Below are positions 1-7,784 of a DNA stretch of 64,000 bases, piece after piece. Both the position numbers and the translations under genes were made by a program. The stretch lies in the NCBI GenBank assembly GCA_033344875.1, contig JAWPMO010000001.1, forward strand, positions 2,133,595 through 2,197,594. The letters are read 5' to 3'. The notes beneath the pieces are model-generated. The model made no database searches, was not told where the DNA came from, and saw only the letters and a program-made list of their open reading frames with translations. Each line of letters begins with the position of its first letter. Positions within the stretch are counted from its first letter, which is position 1. Origin of the DNA: Ilumatobacteraceae bacterium (GTDB lineage: Bacteria; Actinomycetota; Acidimicrobiia; Acidimicrobiales; Ilumatobacteraceae).

Positions 1-1
1 G

Positions 2-70
2 CTGAGCGTGATCACCCTGGTGGTCATCGGCGTGCGCGCACGGCGGTCGGGCACGTCACTCGCGAGTTGA
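2..70 (+). CDS. C-terminal fragment of a possible membrane protein (partial, 5' end outside the window)
   Basis: An open frame enters from the left edge and stops with TGA at 68-70. The 22 visible residues begin with a hydrophobic run (LSVITLVVIGV) followed by a basic tail (RARRSG), which looks like the end of a last membrane helix with a cytoplasmic positive tail. It converges on the glucokinase gene and overlaps its stop by 15 bases. There is too little sequence to name a family. Confidence 0.35.
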   Translation: MSVITLVVIGVRARRSGTSLAS

Positions 71-826
71 CTCGGCGGCGTCGAGCGCCGGCGAGAGCAA
101 CGCCGCACCGGCGATGCCGGCGTTGTTCGCCATCGACGCCACCACGACCTCGCAGCCCGGGTCGACCCGGTGCATCCACTTCTCCGGCTTCTTGCTCGCC
201 CCGCCGCCGACGATGATCAGCTCCGGCGAGAACAGCATCACCACGTGCCGGAGGTAGTGATCGACCCGGTCGCCCCACTGCTCCCAGCTCAGCCCGTCCC
301 GCTCCCGTGCGCTCGCGGCTGCTCGCTTCTCGATGTCGGGACCGTCGAGTTCGAGATGACCGAGTTCGGTGTTGGGGACGAGGACCCCGTCGTTGAACAG
401 TCCGGAGCCGATACCGGTCCCGAATGTCAGACAGAGCACGACCCCGCCACGATCGCGTCCGCTCCCCCACGTCATCTCGGCGACGCCGGCCGCGTCGGCA
501 TCGTTGAGCACCGACACCGGGGCGCCGACGGCTTCGGTGAAGAGCTCGTCGGCATCGATGTCGATCCAGCTGTCGTCGATGTTCGCAGCACTCCTGACGA
601 TGCCGCGGGTGACCACCGACGGCATGCACACACCGACCGGGCCCTCCCAGGCGTGACGCTCGACGAGCTTGCGGACGACCTTGGCGAGCGCCTTCGGCGT
701 CGCCGGCTGGGGTGTGTCGATGCGCACCCGGTCGGCGGCGAGCTCACCCGTCGCCAGGTCGACCGGTGCCGCTTTCATGCCCGTCCCGCCGATGTCGATC
801 CCGAAGCCGTACTCGCGTGTGCTCAC
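56..826 (-). CDS. ppgK: Polyphosphate glucokinase (ROK family)
   Basis: ROK-family sugar kinase that in actinobacteria phosphorylates glucose with inorganic polyphosphate (and often ATP) to glucose 6-phosphate in the cytoplasm. From a GTG start at 826 the protein has 256 residues, the usual PpgK size. Visible motifs are the N-terminal phosphate loop IDIGGTG (residues 10-16), the catalytic segment LNDADAAG (97-104), a second phosphate-binding loop [10 protein letters not shown] (123-132) and the ELGHLEL segment (144-150). The ROK zinc-cysteine cluster is absent, as expected for the PpgK branch. A GTG 30 bases upstream would add ten residues without family support, so 826 is preferred. It lies 63 bases downstream of the flavoprotein gene on the same strand and may be cotranscribed. 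Confidence 0.88.
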   Translation of the reverse strand: MSTREYGFGIDIGGTGMKAAPVDLATGELAADRVRIDTPQPATPKALAKVVRKLVERHAWEGPVGVCMPSVVTRGIVRSAANIDDSWIDIDADELFTEAVGAPVSVLNDADAAGVAEMTWGSGRDRGGVVLCLTFGTGIGSGLFNDGVLVPNTELGHLELDGPDIEKRAAASARERDGLSWEQWGDRVDHYLRHVVMLFSPELIIVGGGASKKPEKWMHRVDPGCEVVVASMANNAGIAGAALLSPALDAAESTRE

Positions 827-889
827 GGTCGAACACGGTAGCGACACCACCGCCACCGCCGCCGCTTTCCGCCGAGTTGGGACGGATCG

Positions 890-2113
890 TCAGGCGCGGG
901 CGCGGGTCTTGCGCAGGATCGGATCGGCCGCTGCGAGTGTTCGATCGGCGAGTCTCATCGTGAAGCCGGCCGCCCCCGGCGTCTGCGAGTCGACGAGATT
1001 GCCCATCACCTGCAACGTGATGTCGGCGATCTTGTGGGTACCGACGGCGAACCGGAGCCCGGTCCGCATCAGGCCCGGATGCCCGATCAGGAAGGCGAAC
1101 CGCCGGCCGGTGCGCAGGAACCCGTCGAATCGCTCGCCGATCTGCTCGTCGTAGCGATCGGGAGCGGTGGCGGGATCGGCGAGGAACAGGTCGGCGGCGA
1201 GCATCCCCGACTCGAGGCCGTAGTCGATGCCCTCACCGTTCATCGGATTGACGAGTCCGGCGGCGTCGCCGATCGCGACCCAGCCCGGTCCGTGGCGCTT
1301 GACCGCGCTCATCGGGAGGCGCCACGCCCGTGGTCGTTCGAGGTTCGGGCCGATCTCCCACGAGTCGGCGACGAGACCGCGGTAGCTGTCGAGCAGGTGG
1401 TTCAGATTCAGCCCTTTGAACCCCTTCATCGTCGACAGCGCGCCGACGCCGATGTTCACCGTGCCGTCGCCGCACGGGAACATCCATCCGTATCCCGGCA
1501 CCCAGGTACCCCGACCGTCGCGGATCGTCAGGCACGCCTCGAGGTGTTCGTCGGCATGTCGGGGACTCTCCACGTAGGCACGGATCGCGAGCCCGAACGG
1601 CTCGTTGGGGTCACGCTCGGCGCCGAGCGCCCGGGCGACCGCCCCCGGGGCACCGGTGGCCGCGACGACGAGGTCGGCACCGATGGGGCCGTTCGGCGTC
1701 GTGATGCCGGTCACCCGGCCGGTCCGGTCGTCGAGCACCGGCTCGCCGGTCGTCTCGAACCGGACGTCGGCGCCCGCTCGGATCGCGGCGTCGATCAGCG
1801 CCGCGTCGAGCCGTCGCCGCGGCCAGACGGCACCGTGGGCGGGGAACCGACCCGTGTCGGGCCACGGCAGCTCGCGGACCTGCTTGCCGGCGATCATCCG
1901 GAGTCCGGCGATGCGATGTGCACCGTCGAGCGGTATCTCGAGTTCGTTGAGCGCCGCGACCGCACGGGGGGTCAGGCCGTCACCGCAGATCTTGTCTCGG
2001 CCGTACGGGCCCTTCTCGACGACGACGACCCGGGCGCCGGCACGGGCCGCCCTGATCGCGACCGCGGCTCCGGCCGGTCCGCCGCCGATGACCGCGATGT
2101 CGAAGCGTTCCAC
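890..2113 (-). CDS. Geranylgeranyl-reductase-family FAD oxidoreductase (MenJ-like)
   Basis: Flavoprotein of the geranylgeranyl reductase/digeranylgeranylglycerophospholipid reductase family, which saturates double bonds of isoprenoid chains; the mycobacterial member MenJ reduces the menaquinone side chain. 407 residues with a Rossmann GGGPAG at 10-15, the family signature [12 protein letters not shown] at 41-52, YGWMFP near 200, and the second FAD motif GDAAGLVNP at 282-290 followed by [14 protein letters not shown] start at 2113. It follows the chorismate mutase gene by 22 bases on the same strand, so a chorismate/quinone-related operon is plausible. The exact isoprenoid substrate cannot be read from sequence. 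Confidence 0.85.
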   Translation of the reverse strand: MERFDIAVIGGGPAGAAVAIRAARAGARVVVVEKGPYGRDKICGDGLTPRAVAALNELEIPLDGAHRIAGLRMIAGKQVRELPWPDTGRFPAHGAVWPRRRLDAALIDAAIRAGADVRFETTGEPVLDDRTGRVTGITTPNGPIGADLVVAATGAPGAVARALGAERDPNEPFGLAIRAYVESPRHADEHLEACLTIRDGRGTWVPGYGWMFPCGDGTVNIGVGALSTMKGFKGLNLNHLLDSYRGLVADSWEIGPNLERPRAWRLPMSAVKRHGPGWVAIGDAAGLVNPMNGEGIDYGLESGMLAADLFLADPATAPDRYDEQIGERFDGFLRTGRRFAFLIGHPGLMRTGLRFAVGTHKIADITLQVMGNLVDSQTPGAAGFTMRLADRTLAAADPILRKTRARA

Positions 2114-2135
2114 GCCCTCGATTCAATCGGGAGAA

Positions 2136-2447
2136 TCAGTCGGCCGTCGACGTCGGCAACACGTCACCGTCGTCGGCGATCCGCTGGTGGTGGTGGATCA
2201 CCTCGGCCACGATGAACCGCAGGAACTTCTCGGAGAACACCGGATCGAGCCCGGAGTCCTCGGCGAGCGTGCGCAGACGGGCGACCTGCCGGGCCTCGCG
2301 ATCGAGATCTGCCGGGGGCAGCCCGACCGACGCCTTGTACCGGCCGACGTCCTGGGTGATCTTGAACCGCTCGGCGAGCAGGTGGATGAGTGCGGCATCG
2401 ATGTTGTCGATGCTCGAGCGGTACCTGGCGAGCTGCTCATCCGTCAT
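2136..2447 (-). CDS. Chorismate mutase, AroQ type
   Basis: Small all-helical chorismate mutase converting chorismate to prephenate for phenylalanine and tyrosine synthesis. 103 residues match the stand-alone AroQ length. The first helix carries the expected R-x-x-I-D-x-I-D-x-x-L/I pattern (YRSSIDNIDAALIHLLAERF), followed by a K-rich second helix region and a C-terminal helix with IVAEVIHHHQ. ATG start at 2447; there is no signal peptide, so it is cytoplasmic. First gene of the aroQ/flavoprotein pair and divergent from the hydroxyacid dehydrogenase at 2502. Confidence 0.85.
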   Translation of the reverse strand: MTDEQLARYRSSIDNIDAALIHLLAERFKITQDVGRYKASVGLPPADLDREARQVARLRTLAEDSGLDPVFSEKFLRFIVAEVIHHHQRIADDGDVLPTSTAD

Positions 2448-2501
2448 GGTGACCAGACGCTACCGGATCTCCTCGCCACGCCAAGGGGCTACGTTCGCGA
2501 G

Positions 2502-3431
2502 ATGGATCCTCTGCCGGTGCTGTTCGTCGATCATCCGTTCCCGGAGATGTACCTCGACCTGGTCGACGGGCGGGCCACGGTGGTCGGCTCGGGCAGCGAC
2601 GACGGGTTGGCCGATGCCGTCGCTGTCGTCGCCGGCGCCTCACGCCCGTGGGACGCCACCGCGTTCGCGCTGGCGCCTCGGCTCCGGGTCATCTCGCGGG
2701 TCGGCGTGGGCTACGACAACGTCGACGTCGAAGCGGCGCATGCCGCCGGTGTCGTCGTGTGCAACGCCCCGCTCGCACCGATGGTCTCGACCGCCGAGCA
2801 CACGATGGCGCTGATCTTCGCGGTCACGAAGCATCTCCCTCATCAGATGCGCCGAGCCGAACAGGGGCTCCGGGGTGAGCCGGTCGGTCGCTCGCTCGAA
2901 CTCGACGGCCGCGTGCTCGGCCTGGTCGGCATCGGCCGGATCGCGAGCCGGGTGGCGGTCGCCGCCCAGGCGCTCGGGATGCGGGTGATCGCGACCGACC
3001 CCGCCATGAGCGAGTCGCCGGTGGCCGGGGTCGACCTGGTCGGCTTCCACGAACTCCTCGCCATGAGCGACGTGGTGTCGTTGCACGCCCCTGCCGTGCC
3101 GTCGACGATCGGGATGATCGATGCCGACGCCATCGGTCGCATGAAGCCCGGCTCGTACCTCGTCAACTGCGCTCGCGGGCTGCTGGTCGACCACGACGCG
3201 CTCCGCGTCGCGCTCGACGCCGGGCACCTCCTCGGAGCCGGACTCGACGTCACCGACCCCGAGCCGCTCCCCGCCGGCCACCCCCTGCTCGATCGCCCCG
3301 ACGTCGTCGTGACCCCGCACGTCGCCTCCGCGACCGCTGCGGGACGTCACCGGCTGTACGCCCACGCCATCGACAACGCGTTGGCCGTGCTCGACGGCAG
3401 ACCGGCCTCCGTCGTCGCGCCATCGACCTGA
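2502..3431 (+). CDS. D-isomer-specific 2-hydroxyacid dehydrogenase
   Basis: NAD-dependent dehydrogenase of the phosphoglycerate/glyoxylate reductase family, interconverting a D-2-hydroxyacid and its 2-oxoacid. 309 residues from ATG 2502. The NAD-binding Rossmann loop GLVGIGRIA lies at 140-148, and the catalytic triad is present as R225 (NCARG), E254 (DPEPLP) and H273 (TPHVAS). The open frame continues far upstream, but only the part from 2502 resembles the family. The HpcH-type aldolase begins 12 bases downstream, suggesting an operon that degrades or makes a hydroxyacid. No regulatory C-terminal ACT domain is present, so it is not a long-type SerA. Substrate unknown. Confidence 0.85.
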   Translation: MDPLPVLFVDHPFPEMYLDLVDGRATVVGSGSDDGLADAVAVVAGASRPWDATAFALAPRLRVISRVGVGYDNVDVEAAHAAGVVVCNAPLAPMVSTAEHTMALIFAVTKHLPHQMRRAEQGLRGEPVGRSLELDGRVLGLVGIGRIASRVAVAAQALGMRVIATDPAMSESPVAGVDLVGFHELLAMSDVVSLHAPAVPSTIGMIDADAIGRMKPGSYLVNCARGLLVDHDALRVALDAGHLLGAGLDVTDPEPLPAGHPLLDRPDVVVTPHVASATAAGRHRLYAHAIDNALAVLDGRPASVVAPST

Positions 3432-3443
3432 CAGACTCGTCGC

Positions 3444-4223
3444 ATGACTTTGCGTGACACCCTCTCGGCCGGTGGCGAGGCCCTCGGCTTCTGGCTCTCG
3501 ATGCCCGGTTTCGTCGGTGCCGAGATCGCCGCCAGGCAACCCGTCGACTACGTCTGCGTCGACACCCAGCACGGGGCGATCGACTACCTCACGTCGGTGT
3601 CGATGATCCAGGCGATCGAACTCGCCGGCGGCACCCCGATCGTGCGGGTGCCGTGGAACGAGCCGGGGATCATCGGCAAGTCCCTCGATGCAGGCGCACA
3701 CGGCGTCGTCGTGCCGATGGTGAACACTCGAGCCGAGGCCGAGGCGGTCGTGCGCTCATCGCGCTACGTGCCAGAGGGCGCCCGGAGCTGGGGGCCGATC
3801 ATGGCGTCGCAGCGCCACCCCGACAACCGGGCGTGGGCCCACGAGACGATCTGCGTGATCCCGATGATCGAGACCCGCGAGGCGATCACGAACCTCGACG
3901 ACATCCTCTCGGTCCCCGGCATCGACGCGATCTACGTCGGACCCGCCGACCTGTCGCTCAGCCTCGGTCTCCAACCGTCGGGCAACGCCGACGAGACGGT
4001 GCTCGACGAGGCGCTCGCCACGATCGTCGAGGCCTGCGGACGCCACGGCGTGACCCCGGGGATCCACAGCTCCGGCGCGCTGGCGCAACGTCGCCGTGAT
4101 CAGGGTTTCCGGATGATCACGATCGGCAGCGACGCGCTCGCGCTCCGAGCGGGGTACGCGGGCGAGCTGGCCGCCTCGGCGGGGCCCGCCGACGAGTCGT
4201 CGGCATCAGGCAGCCTGTACTGA
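3444..4223 (+). CDS. HpcH/HpaI-family class II (metal) pyruvate aldolase
   Basis: Member of the HpcH/HpaI aldolase family that reversibly cleaves 2-keto-3-deoxy acids to pyruvate plus an aldehyde, using a divalent metal. 259 residues, the standard size. Visible active-site residues are H43 (DTQHG), R68 (IVRVPW), and the metal ligands E143 (MIETREA) and D169 (GPADLS). Related enzymes include YfaU (2-keto-3-deoxyrhamnonate aldolase) and HpaI; the substrate cannot be fixed. It probably forms a two-gene operon with the preceding dehydrogenase. The last ~20 residues are a polar, low-complexity tail. Confidence 0.85.
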   Translation: MTLRDTLSAGGEALGFWLSMPGFVGAEIAARQPVDYVCVDTQHGAIDYLTSVSMIQAIELAGGTPIVRVPWNEPGIIGKSLDAGAHGVVVPMVNTRAEAEAVVRSSRYVPEGARSWGPIMASQRHPDNRAWAHETICVIPMIETREAITNLDDILSVPGIDAIYVGPADLSLSLGLQPSGNADETVLDEALATIVEACGRHGVTPGIHSSGALAQRRRDQGFRMITIGSDALALRAGYAGELAASAGPADESSASGSLY

Positions 4224-4241
4224 CCCTACTCGCCCATCGAC

Positions 4242-5096
4242 TCAGATCGGGCGACGACCGACCGCTACCCGGTCATGTCCGGCCAGGTCGGGACGGATCG
4301 CCGCGTCTCGATAGCCGTGGATGTCGAGCAGCTCACGCACGGCACCGCCCTGGTCGGCGCCGATCTCCAGGACCAGGTGACCGTCGGCCGCGAGTCGGTC
4401 GGGGGCGCCGGCGATCAGCGTCCGGATGTCGTCGAGCCCGTCGGTGCCGGCGAACAGCGCCGAGCCCGGCTCCCAGTCACGCACCGACTCGCCGAGGTCG
4501 GGCGATCCGACCGCCACGTACGGCGGATTGCTGACGACGACGTCGCAGACCACGTCGGAGGGCAGGGCGTCGAACCACGACCCCGATGCGATACGGACGT
4601 TGCGGGCGGTCCGCCCGATCCCGGCGAGGTTGGCGCGGGCGACCGCGATCGCATCATCGCTCACGTCGGTCATCCACACCGTCGTGTCGGCGACCGGAAG
4701 CTCGAACGCCAGCGACAGGCCGATCGCTCCCGAGCCGGTGCCGAGGTCGGCGACCGTACGTGGCCCGGGCACGACGGCGGACAACTCGATCGCCAGGCCG
4801 GCGACCAGCTCGGTCTCGGGTCGGGGGATCAGGACCCGCCGGTCGATCGCGAGATCGAGATGCCGGAACGACCACCGGCCCAGCACGTACGCGAGCGGCT
4901 CGCCGGCGCGGTACCGGGCGACCATGGCATCGAGGTGCGCGACCGTGCGAACCGTCGCCGGCTCGTCGAGTGCAGCATCGAGTTCGTCACCGTCGAGCCC
5001 GACGGCGACCTCGCACAACCAGCGGGCCTCGTGCCGGGACCCCACGACCTCGGCGGTCTGATCGAGGAGCGCGCTGATGGGAACGAGCTCGCTCAC
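4242..5096 (-). CDS. prmC: Release factor glutamine methyltransferase
   Basis: SAM-dependent N5-glutamine methyltransferase that methylates the GGQ glutamine of release factors 1 and 2. 284 residues with an N-terminal helical substrate-binding domain, the PRPETE segment (91-96), SAM loop DLGTGSGA (117-124) and the catalytic NPPY (190-193). GTG start at 5096, one base after the prfA stop, the classical prfA-prmC arrangement. It converges with the aldolase gene. Confidence 0.95.
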   Translation of the reverse strand: MSELVPISALLDQTAEVVGSRHEARWLCEVAVGLDGDELDAALDEPATVRTVAHLDAMVARYRAGEPLAYVLGRWSFRHLDLAIDRRVLIPRPETELVAGLAIELSAVVPGPRTVADLGTGSGAIGLSLAFELPVADTTVWMTDVSDDAIAVARANLAGIGRTARNVRIASGSWFDALPSDVVCDVVVSNPPYVAVGSPDLGESVRDWEPGSALFAGTDGLDDIRTLIAGAPDRLAADGHLVLEIGADQGGAVRELLDIHGYRDAAIRPDLAGHDRVAVGRRPI

Positions 5097-5097
5097 G

Positions 5098-6180
5098 TCA
5101 ACCTTCGAAGGCAGCCAGCTGCTGCGCTCGCTCGTCGATCAGCAGCGGTTCGACGACGAGATCGAGATCACCGGCGAGCACATCGGCGAGGCGGTACACG
5201 GTGAATCCGATCCGGTGATCGGTGACACGGTTCTCCTTGAAGTTGTACGTGCGGATCTTCTCGCTGCGGCCACCACCACCGACCTGCGATCGGCGTTCGG
5301 CCGACAGCTCGTCGTCACGCTCTTGTTGCGCCAGGTCGTACAGACGAGCGCGAAGCACCTGCATCGCCCTGGCTCGGTTCTGGAGCTGGCTCCGCTCGTC
5401 CTGCATCGTGACCACGACACCGGTCGGGACGTGGGTGATCCGGACCGCCGAATCGGTGGTGTTGACGTGCTGTCCACCGGCTCCCGAGGAGCGGTAGACG
5501 TCGATGTCGAGGTCGCGTTCGTCGATCTTCACCTCGACCTCGTCGACCTCGGGCAGCACGGCGACGGTCGCCGACGACGTGTGGATCCGACCTTGGCTCT
5601 CGGTCACGGGGACCCGCTGGACCCGATGCGGCCCGCCCTCGAACTTCAGGTGCTGCCACGCATCGTCGCCCCGGACGACGAACGTCACCTGGTTGACGCC
5701 GCCCAGGTCGCTGGGCGTGTGCGACAGGACTTCGAGCTTCCATCGGCGGCGCGCGGCGTAGGCGGCGTACATCTCGTTGAGGTCGCGCGCGAACAGGTTC
5801 GCTTCCTCGCCACCCTCGGCACCCCGGATCTCCATGATCACGGCGCGTCCGGCGTGCGGGTCGCGTGGCAGGAGCAGCTCACGGAGTCGCTCGGCGAGTC
5901 GGGCGAGGTCTCGTTCTGCGCCGGCGACCTCGTCGGCCGCCATCGCCCGCCCCTCGGGATCGGGGTCGTCGAGCATCTCCCGTGCCGTTTCGAGGTCGCC
6001 GGAGCGTGCGAGGTGTTCGCGATGGGCGGCGACCAGCGGTTCGAGTTCGCGGTATCGCTGTGACACGACACGCAGCTGATCCGGGTCGCTCGTGGTCGCG
6101 GGGTCGGCGAGACGGGCTTCGAGTTCACGGAACTCGTCGGCGACAGCGGCCAAACGAGCGGAGACACCTGGATCGAGCAT
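5098..6180 (-). CDS. prfA: Peptide chain release factor 1
   Basis: Class I release factor reading UAA and UAG. 360 residues, exactly the usual RF1 length. The stop-codon recognition tripeptide is PVT at 191-193 (RF1 type, not the SPF of RF2), and the catalytic GGQ is at 235-237 within GAGGQHVN. ATG start at 6180. Followed immediately by prmC, which modifies that glutamine. In mycobacteria prfA follows rpmE directly; here about 5.6 kb of other genes separate them. Confidence 0.97.
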   Translation of the reverse strand: MLDPGVSARLAAVADEFRELEARLADPATTSDPDQLRVVSQRYRELEPLVAAHREHLARSGDLETAREMLDDPDPEGRAMAADEVAGAERDLARLAERLRELLLPRDPHAGRAVIMEIRGAEGGEEANLFARDLNEMYAAYAARRRWKLEVLSHTPSDLGGVNQVTFVVRGDDAWQHLKFEGGPHRVQRVPVTESQGRIHTSSATVAVLPEVDEVEVKIDERDLDIDVYRSSGAGGQHVNTTDSAVRITHVPTGVVVTMQDERSQLQNRARAMQVLRARLYDLAQQERDDELSAERRSQVGGGGRSEKIRTYNFKENRVTDHRIGFTVYRLADVLAGDLDLVVEPLLIDERAQQLAAFEG

Positions 6181-6217
6181 GGCCTCGGCAGGCTATCCGC
6201 TCGCGGTCTCCGTCAAT

Positions 6218-6238
6218 CTTGAGTTGTTATCGCTCAGC
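6218..6238 (+). promoter_or_regulatory. HAIR-like (HspR) operator upstream of hsp20
   Basis: CTTGAGT, seven bases, then GCTCAGC. The left arm matches the HspR-associated inverted repeat (CTTGAGT-N7-ACTCAAG) perfectly and the right arm keeps the CTCA core. It overlaps a candidate -35 (TTGTTA, 6224-6229) that stands 16 bases from a -10 TATCAT (6246-6251). Position and sequence suggest heat-shock repression by HspR; no hspR gene lies in the window. Confidence 0.6.
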
Positions 6239-6258
6239 ATTTCTGTATCATGATCACT

Positions 6259-6280
6259 GTTCTCTTCGAACATCGAGAAC
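6259..6280. repeat. Inverted repeat in the hsp20 leader
   Basis: GTTCTC, ten bases containing TTCGAA, then GAGAAC: perfect 6-base arms just after the proposed -10 element, hence in the start-site/5' untranslated region. Could be a second operator or a leader hairpin. Confidence 0.4.
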
Positions 6281-6326
6281 GAACCATCAGTCTCATCATC
6301 ATCAGACACCCCGCAGGAGGTCACCC

Positions 6327-6782
6327 ATGTTGGTACGGCACCGCACCTACACCCCCACCTTTGATCGCACCTTCGATCGCACCTTCGATCGGGCGTTCGA
6401 ACAACTCACCAACTCGTTCTTCGAGACCCGTCGCGCCGACGGTCCCGTCATCGACGGTGCGTGGATCGACGACGAGTACGTCCTCACCGTCGATCTGCCG
6501 GGCGTCCCAGCCGACGCCGTGTCGGTCGAAGTCACCGGCGCACAGCTCACGGTGAGCGTCGCCACCGATGCACTCGACTGGAAGCGCTCGATGCGGCTCG
6601 GCGAACGACTCGACCCCGACAAGGTCGGCGCCCGCCATCTCGACGGTCGTCTGACCGTTCGCATCGGCGCCGTCGACGAGCCCGAGGCACGCACGATCGC
6701 CATCGACACCTCGGCGCCCGAGCGGGCGATCGAGGCCACCTCGTCCGACGATCAGTCGACCGAGACGAACGTCACCGAGTGA
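6327..6782 (+). CDS. Small heat shock protein, Hsp20/alpha-crystallin family
   Basis: ATP-independent holdase chaperone. 151 residues from ATG 6327, with an excellent AGGAGG ribosome site at 6315-6320. The alpha-crystallin domain spans about residues 38-115 (VIDGAWIDDEYVLTVDLPGVPADAVSVEV...), and the tail is acidic and Ser/Thr-rich. The usual A-x-x-x-n-G-v-L motif is degenerate (ARHLDGRLTVRI). The N-terminus contains a tandem TFDR tetrapeptide repeat encoded by a 12-base DNA repeat. A HAIR-like element and AT-rich promoter precede it. Its 3' end overlaps the convergent gene at 6752 by 31 bases. Confidence 0.9.
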   Translation: MLVRHRTYTPTFDRTFDRTFDRAFEQLTNSFFETRRADGPVIDGAWIDDEYVLTVDLPGVPADAVSVEVTGAQLTVSVATDALDWKRSMRLGERLDPDKVGARHLDGRLTVRIGAVDEPEARTIAIDTSAPERAIEATSSDDQSTETNVTE

Positions 6783-7753
6783 CGCAACCGGTCGGCGATC
6801 TCGTCGACCAGACCGATCCGGTCTCGTGGCGGCAACGCCACCACGAGACGCCCTCCGCCGACGCCCGGTTCGCCCAGAGCGAGCCGGGCGTCGGCCGCGT
6901 ACGGGATCAGATCGAGATCGACACCCGACGAGCAGACGACCACGACACGTTCGCCGGCCGGCCCGATGCCGGCGGCGACGCAGGGCAGCGGGTCCTTCAG
7001 GTTGGGGCGTGGGATCGGCGGCGGTGCCGGAGCGAGCACGCCGGCACCGACCAGTTCGGGTTGCTGTTCGAGTCGCCAGCGGATGAGGCGCTCGGCACCC
7101 AGCGACTTGAGCGGGTGTGGTGGCCCGTCCGGTGAACGGTGCCCGGCGACGGCCTCGACGACCCGTGCCAGCGAGGCCACCGCCGGCACGTCACCGTGCA
7201 TCATCTGGAACGCTTCACGATCGTGGGCCCCGACGCCGACCTCGAGCCGGGTGGCGCCGGTGGCGGGGTCGTCGACCACTCGGCACACCTCGAGACCACG
7301 GACCTCGCCGGTCAGCACACCGTGCTCGACGACCGGTTGGGCACCACCCTCCTCGATCAGGGCCCGGAACGTCTCGTGCTCGACGGATGCCGGCGCCGGG
7401 CTCGGCAACGGGTCGGGCTCGGCGCGGCGCATCGAGCGCCCTTCGGCGAGCCAGACGGTGATCGGCAACTCGAACTCGGCGGCTCGCCGCGCGAGCACAC
7501 CGGTGCCGTCCTCGGCGACGATGTGGAGCCTCCGGGCGCCCGAGCGGATCGCCCACGCGATCGCGGCTCCGAGACGGCCGGCGGGCCGTTCGTCGAGCAA
7601 CACCCATCCGTCGTCACCGTCGCGCAGTGCTGCTCCCGGGGCGAATTCGACGGGTGCCTCCGGCGGGCGGCCGAGCTCGTCGGTCACCAGGGCCAGCAGT
7701 TTGATGCCGTTCAGTCGGCTCCGGCGCGATCCGTCGTCGTGTGTGTCGCTCAC
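6752..7753 (-). CDS. Conserved hypothetical protein (333 aa)
   Basis: No family recognised. From GTG 7753 the protein has 333 residues, no signal peptide and no membrane segment. The N-terminal third (about 15-110) has alternating strands and helices, including GWVLLDERPAGRLGAAIAWAI and ARRLHIVAEDGTGVLARRAAEF, which reads like an alpha/beta fold. The centre is Pro-rich (PLPSPAPASVEHET), and the C-terminal part ends in a hydrophobic strand with VVALPPRDRIGLVDEIADRL. Codon composition resembles its neighbours. It lies 31 bases upstream of nothing recognisable and just before the DUF1501 gene end; probably its own transcript. Confidence 0.6.
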   Translation of the reverse strand: MSDTHDDGSRRSRLNGIKLLALVTDELGRPPEAPVEFAPGAALRDGDDGWVLLDERPAGRLGAAIAWAIRSGARRLHIVAEDGTGVLARRAAEFELPITVWLAEGRSMRRAEPDPLPSPAPASVEHETFRALIEEGGAQPVVEHGVLTGEVRGLEVCRVVDDPATGATRLEVGVGAHDREAFQMMHGDVPAVASLARVVEAVAGHRSPDGPPHPLKSLGAERLIRWRLEQQPELVGAGVLAPAPPPIPRPNLKDPLPCVAAGIGPAGERVVVVCSSGVDLDLIPYAADARLALGEPGVGGGRLVVALPPRDRIGLVDEIADRLRHSVTFVSVD

Positions 7754-7784
7754 GCGACCGACCGTATCGGCACGGCGAGCCGAT

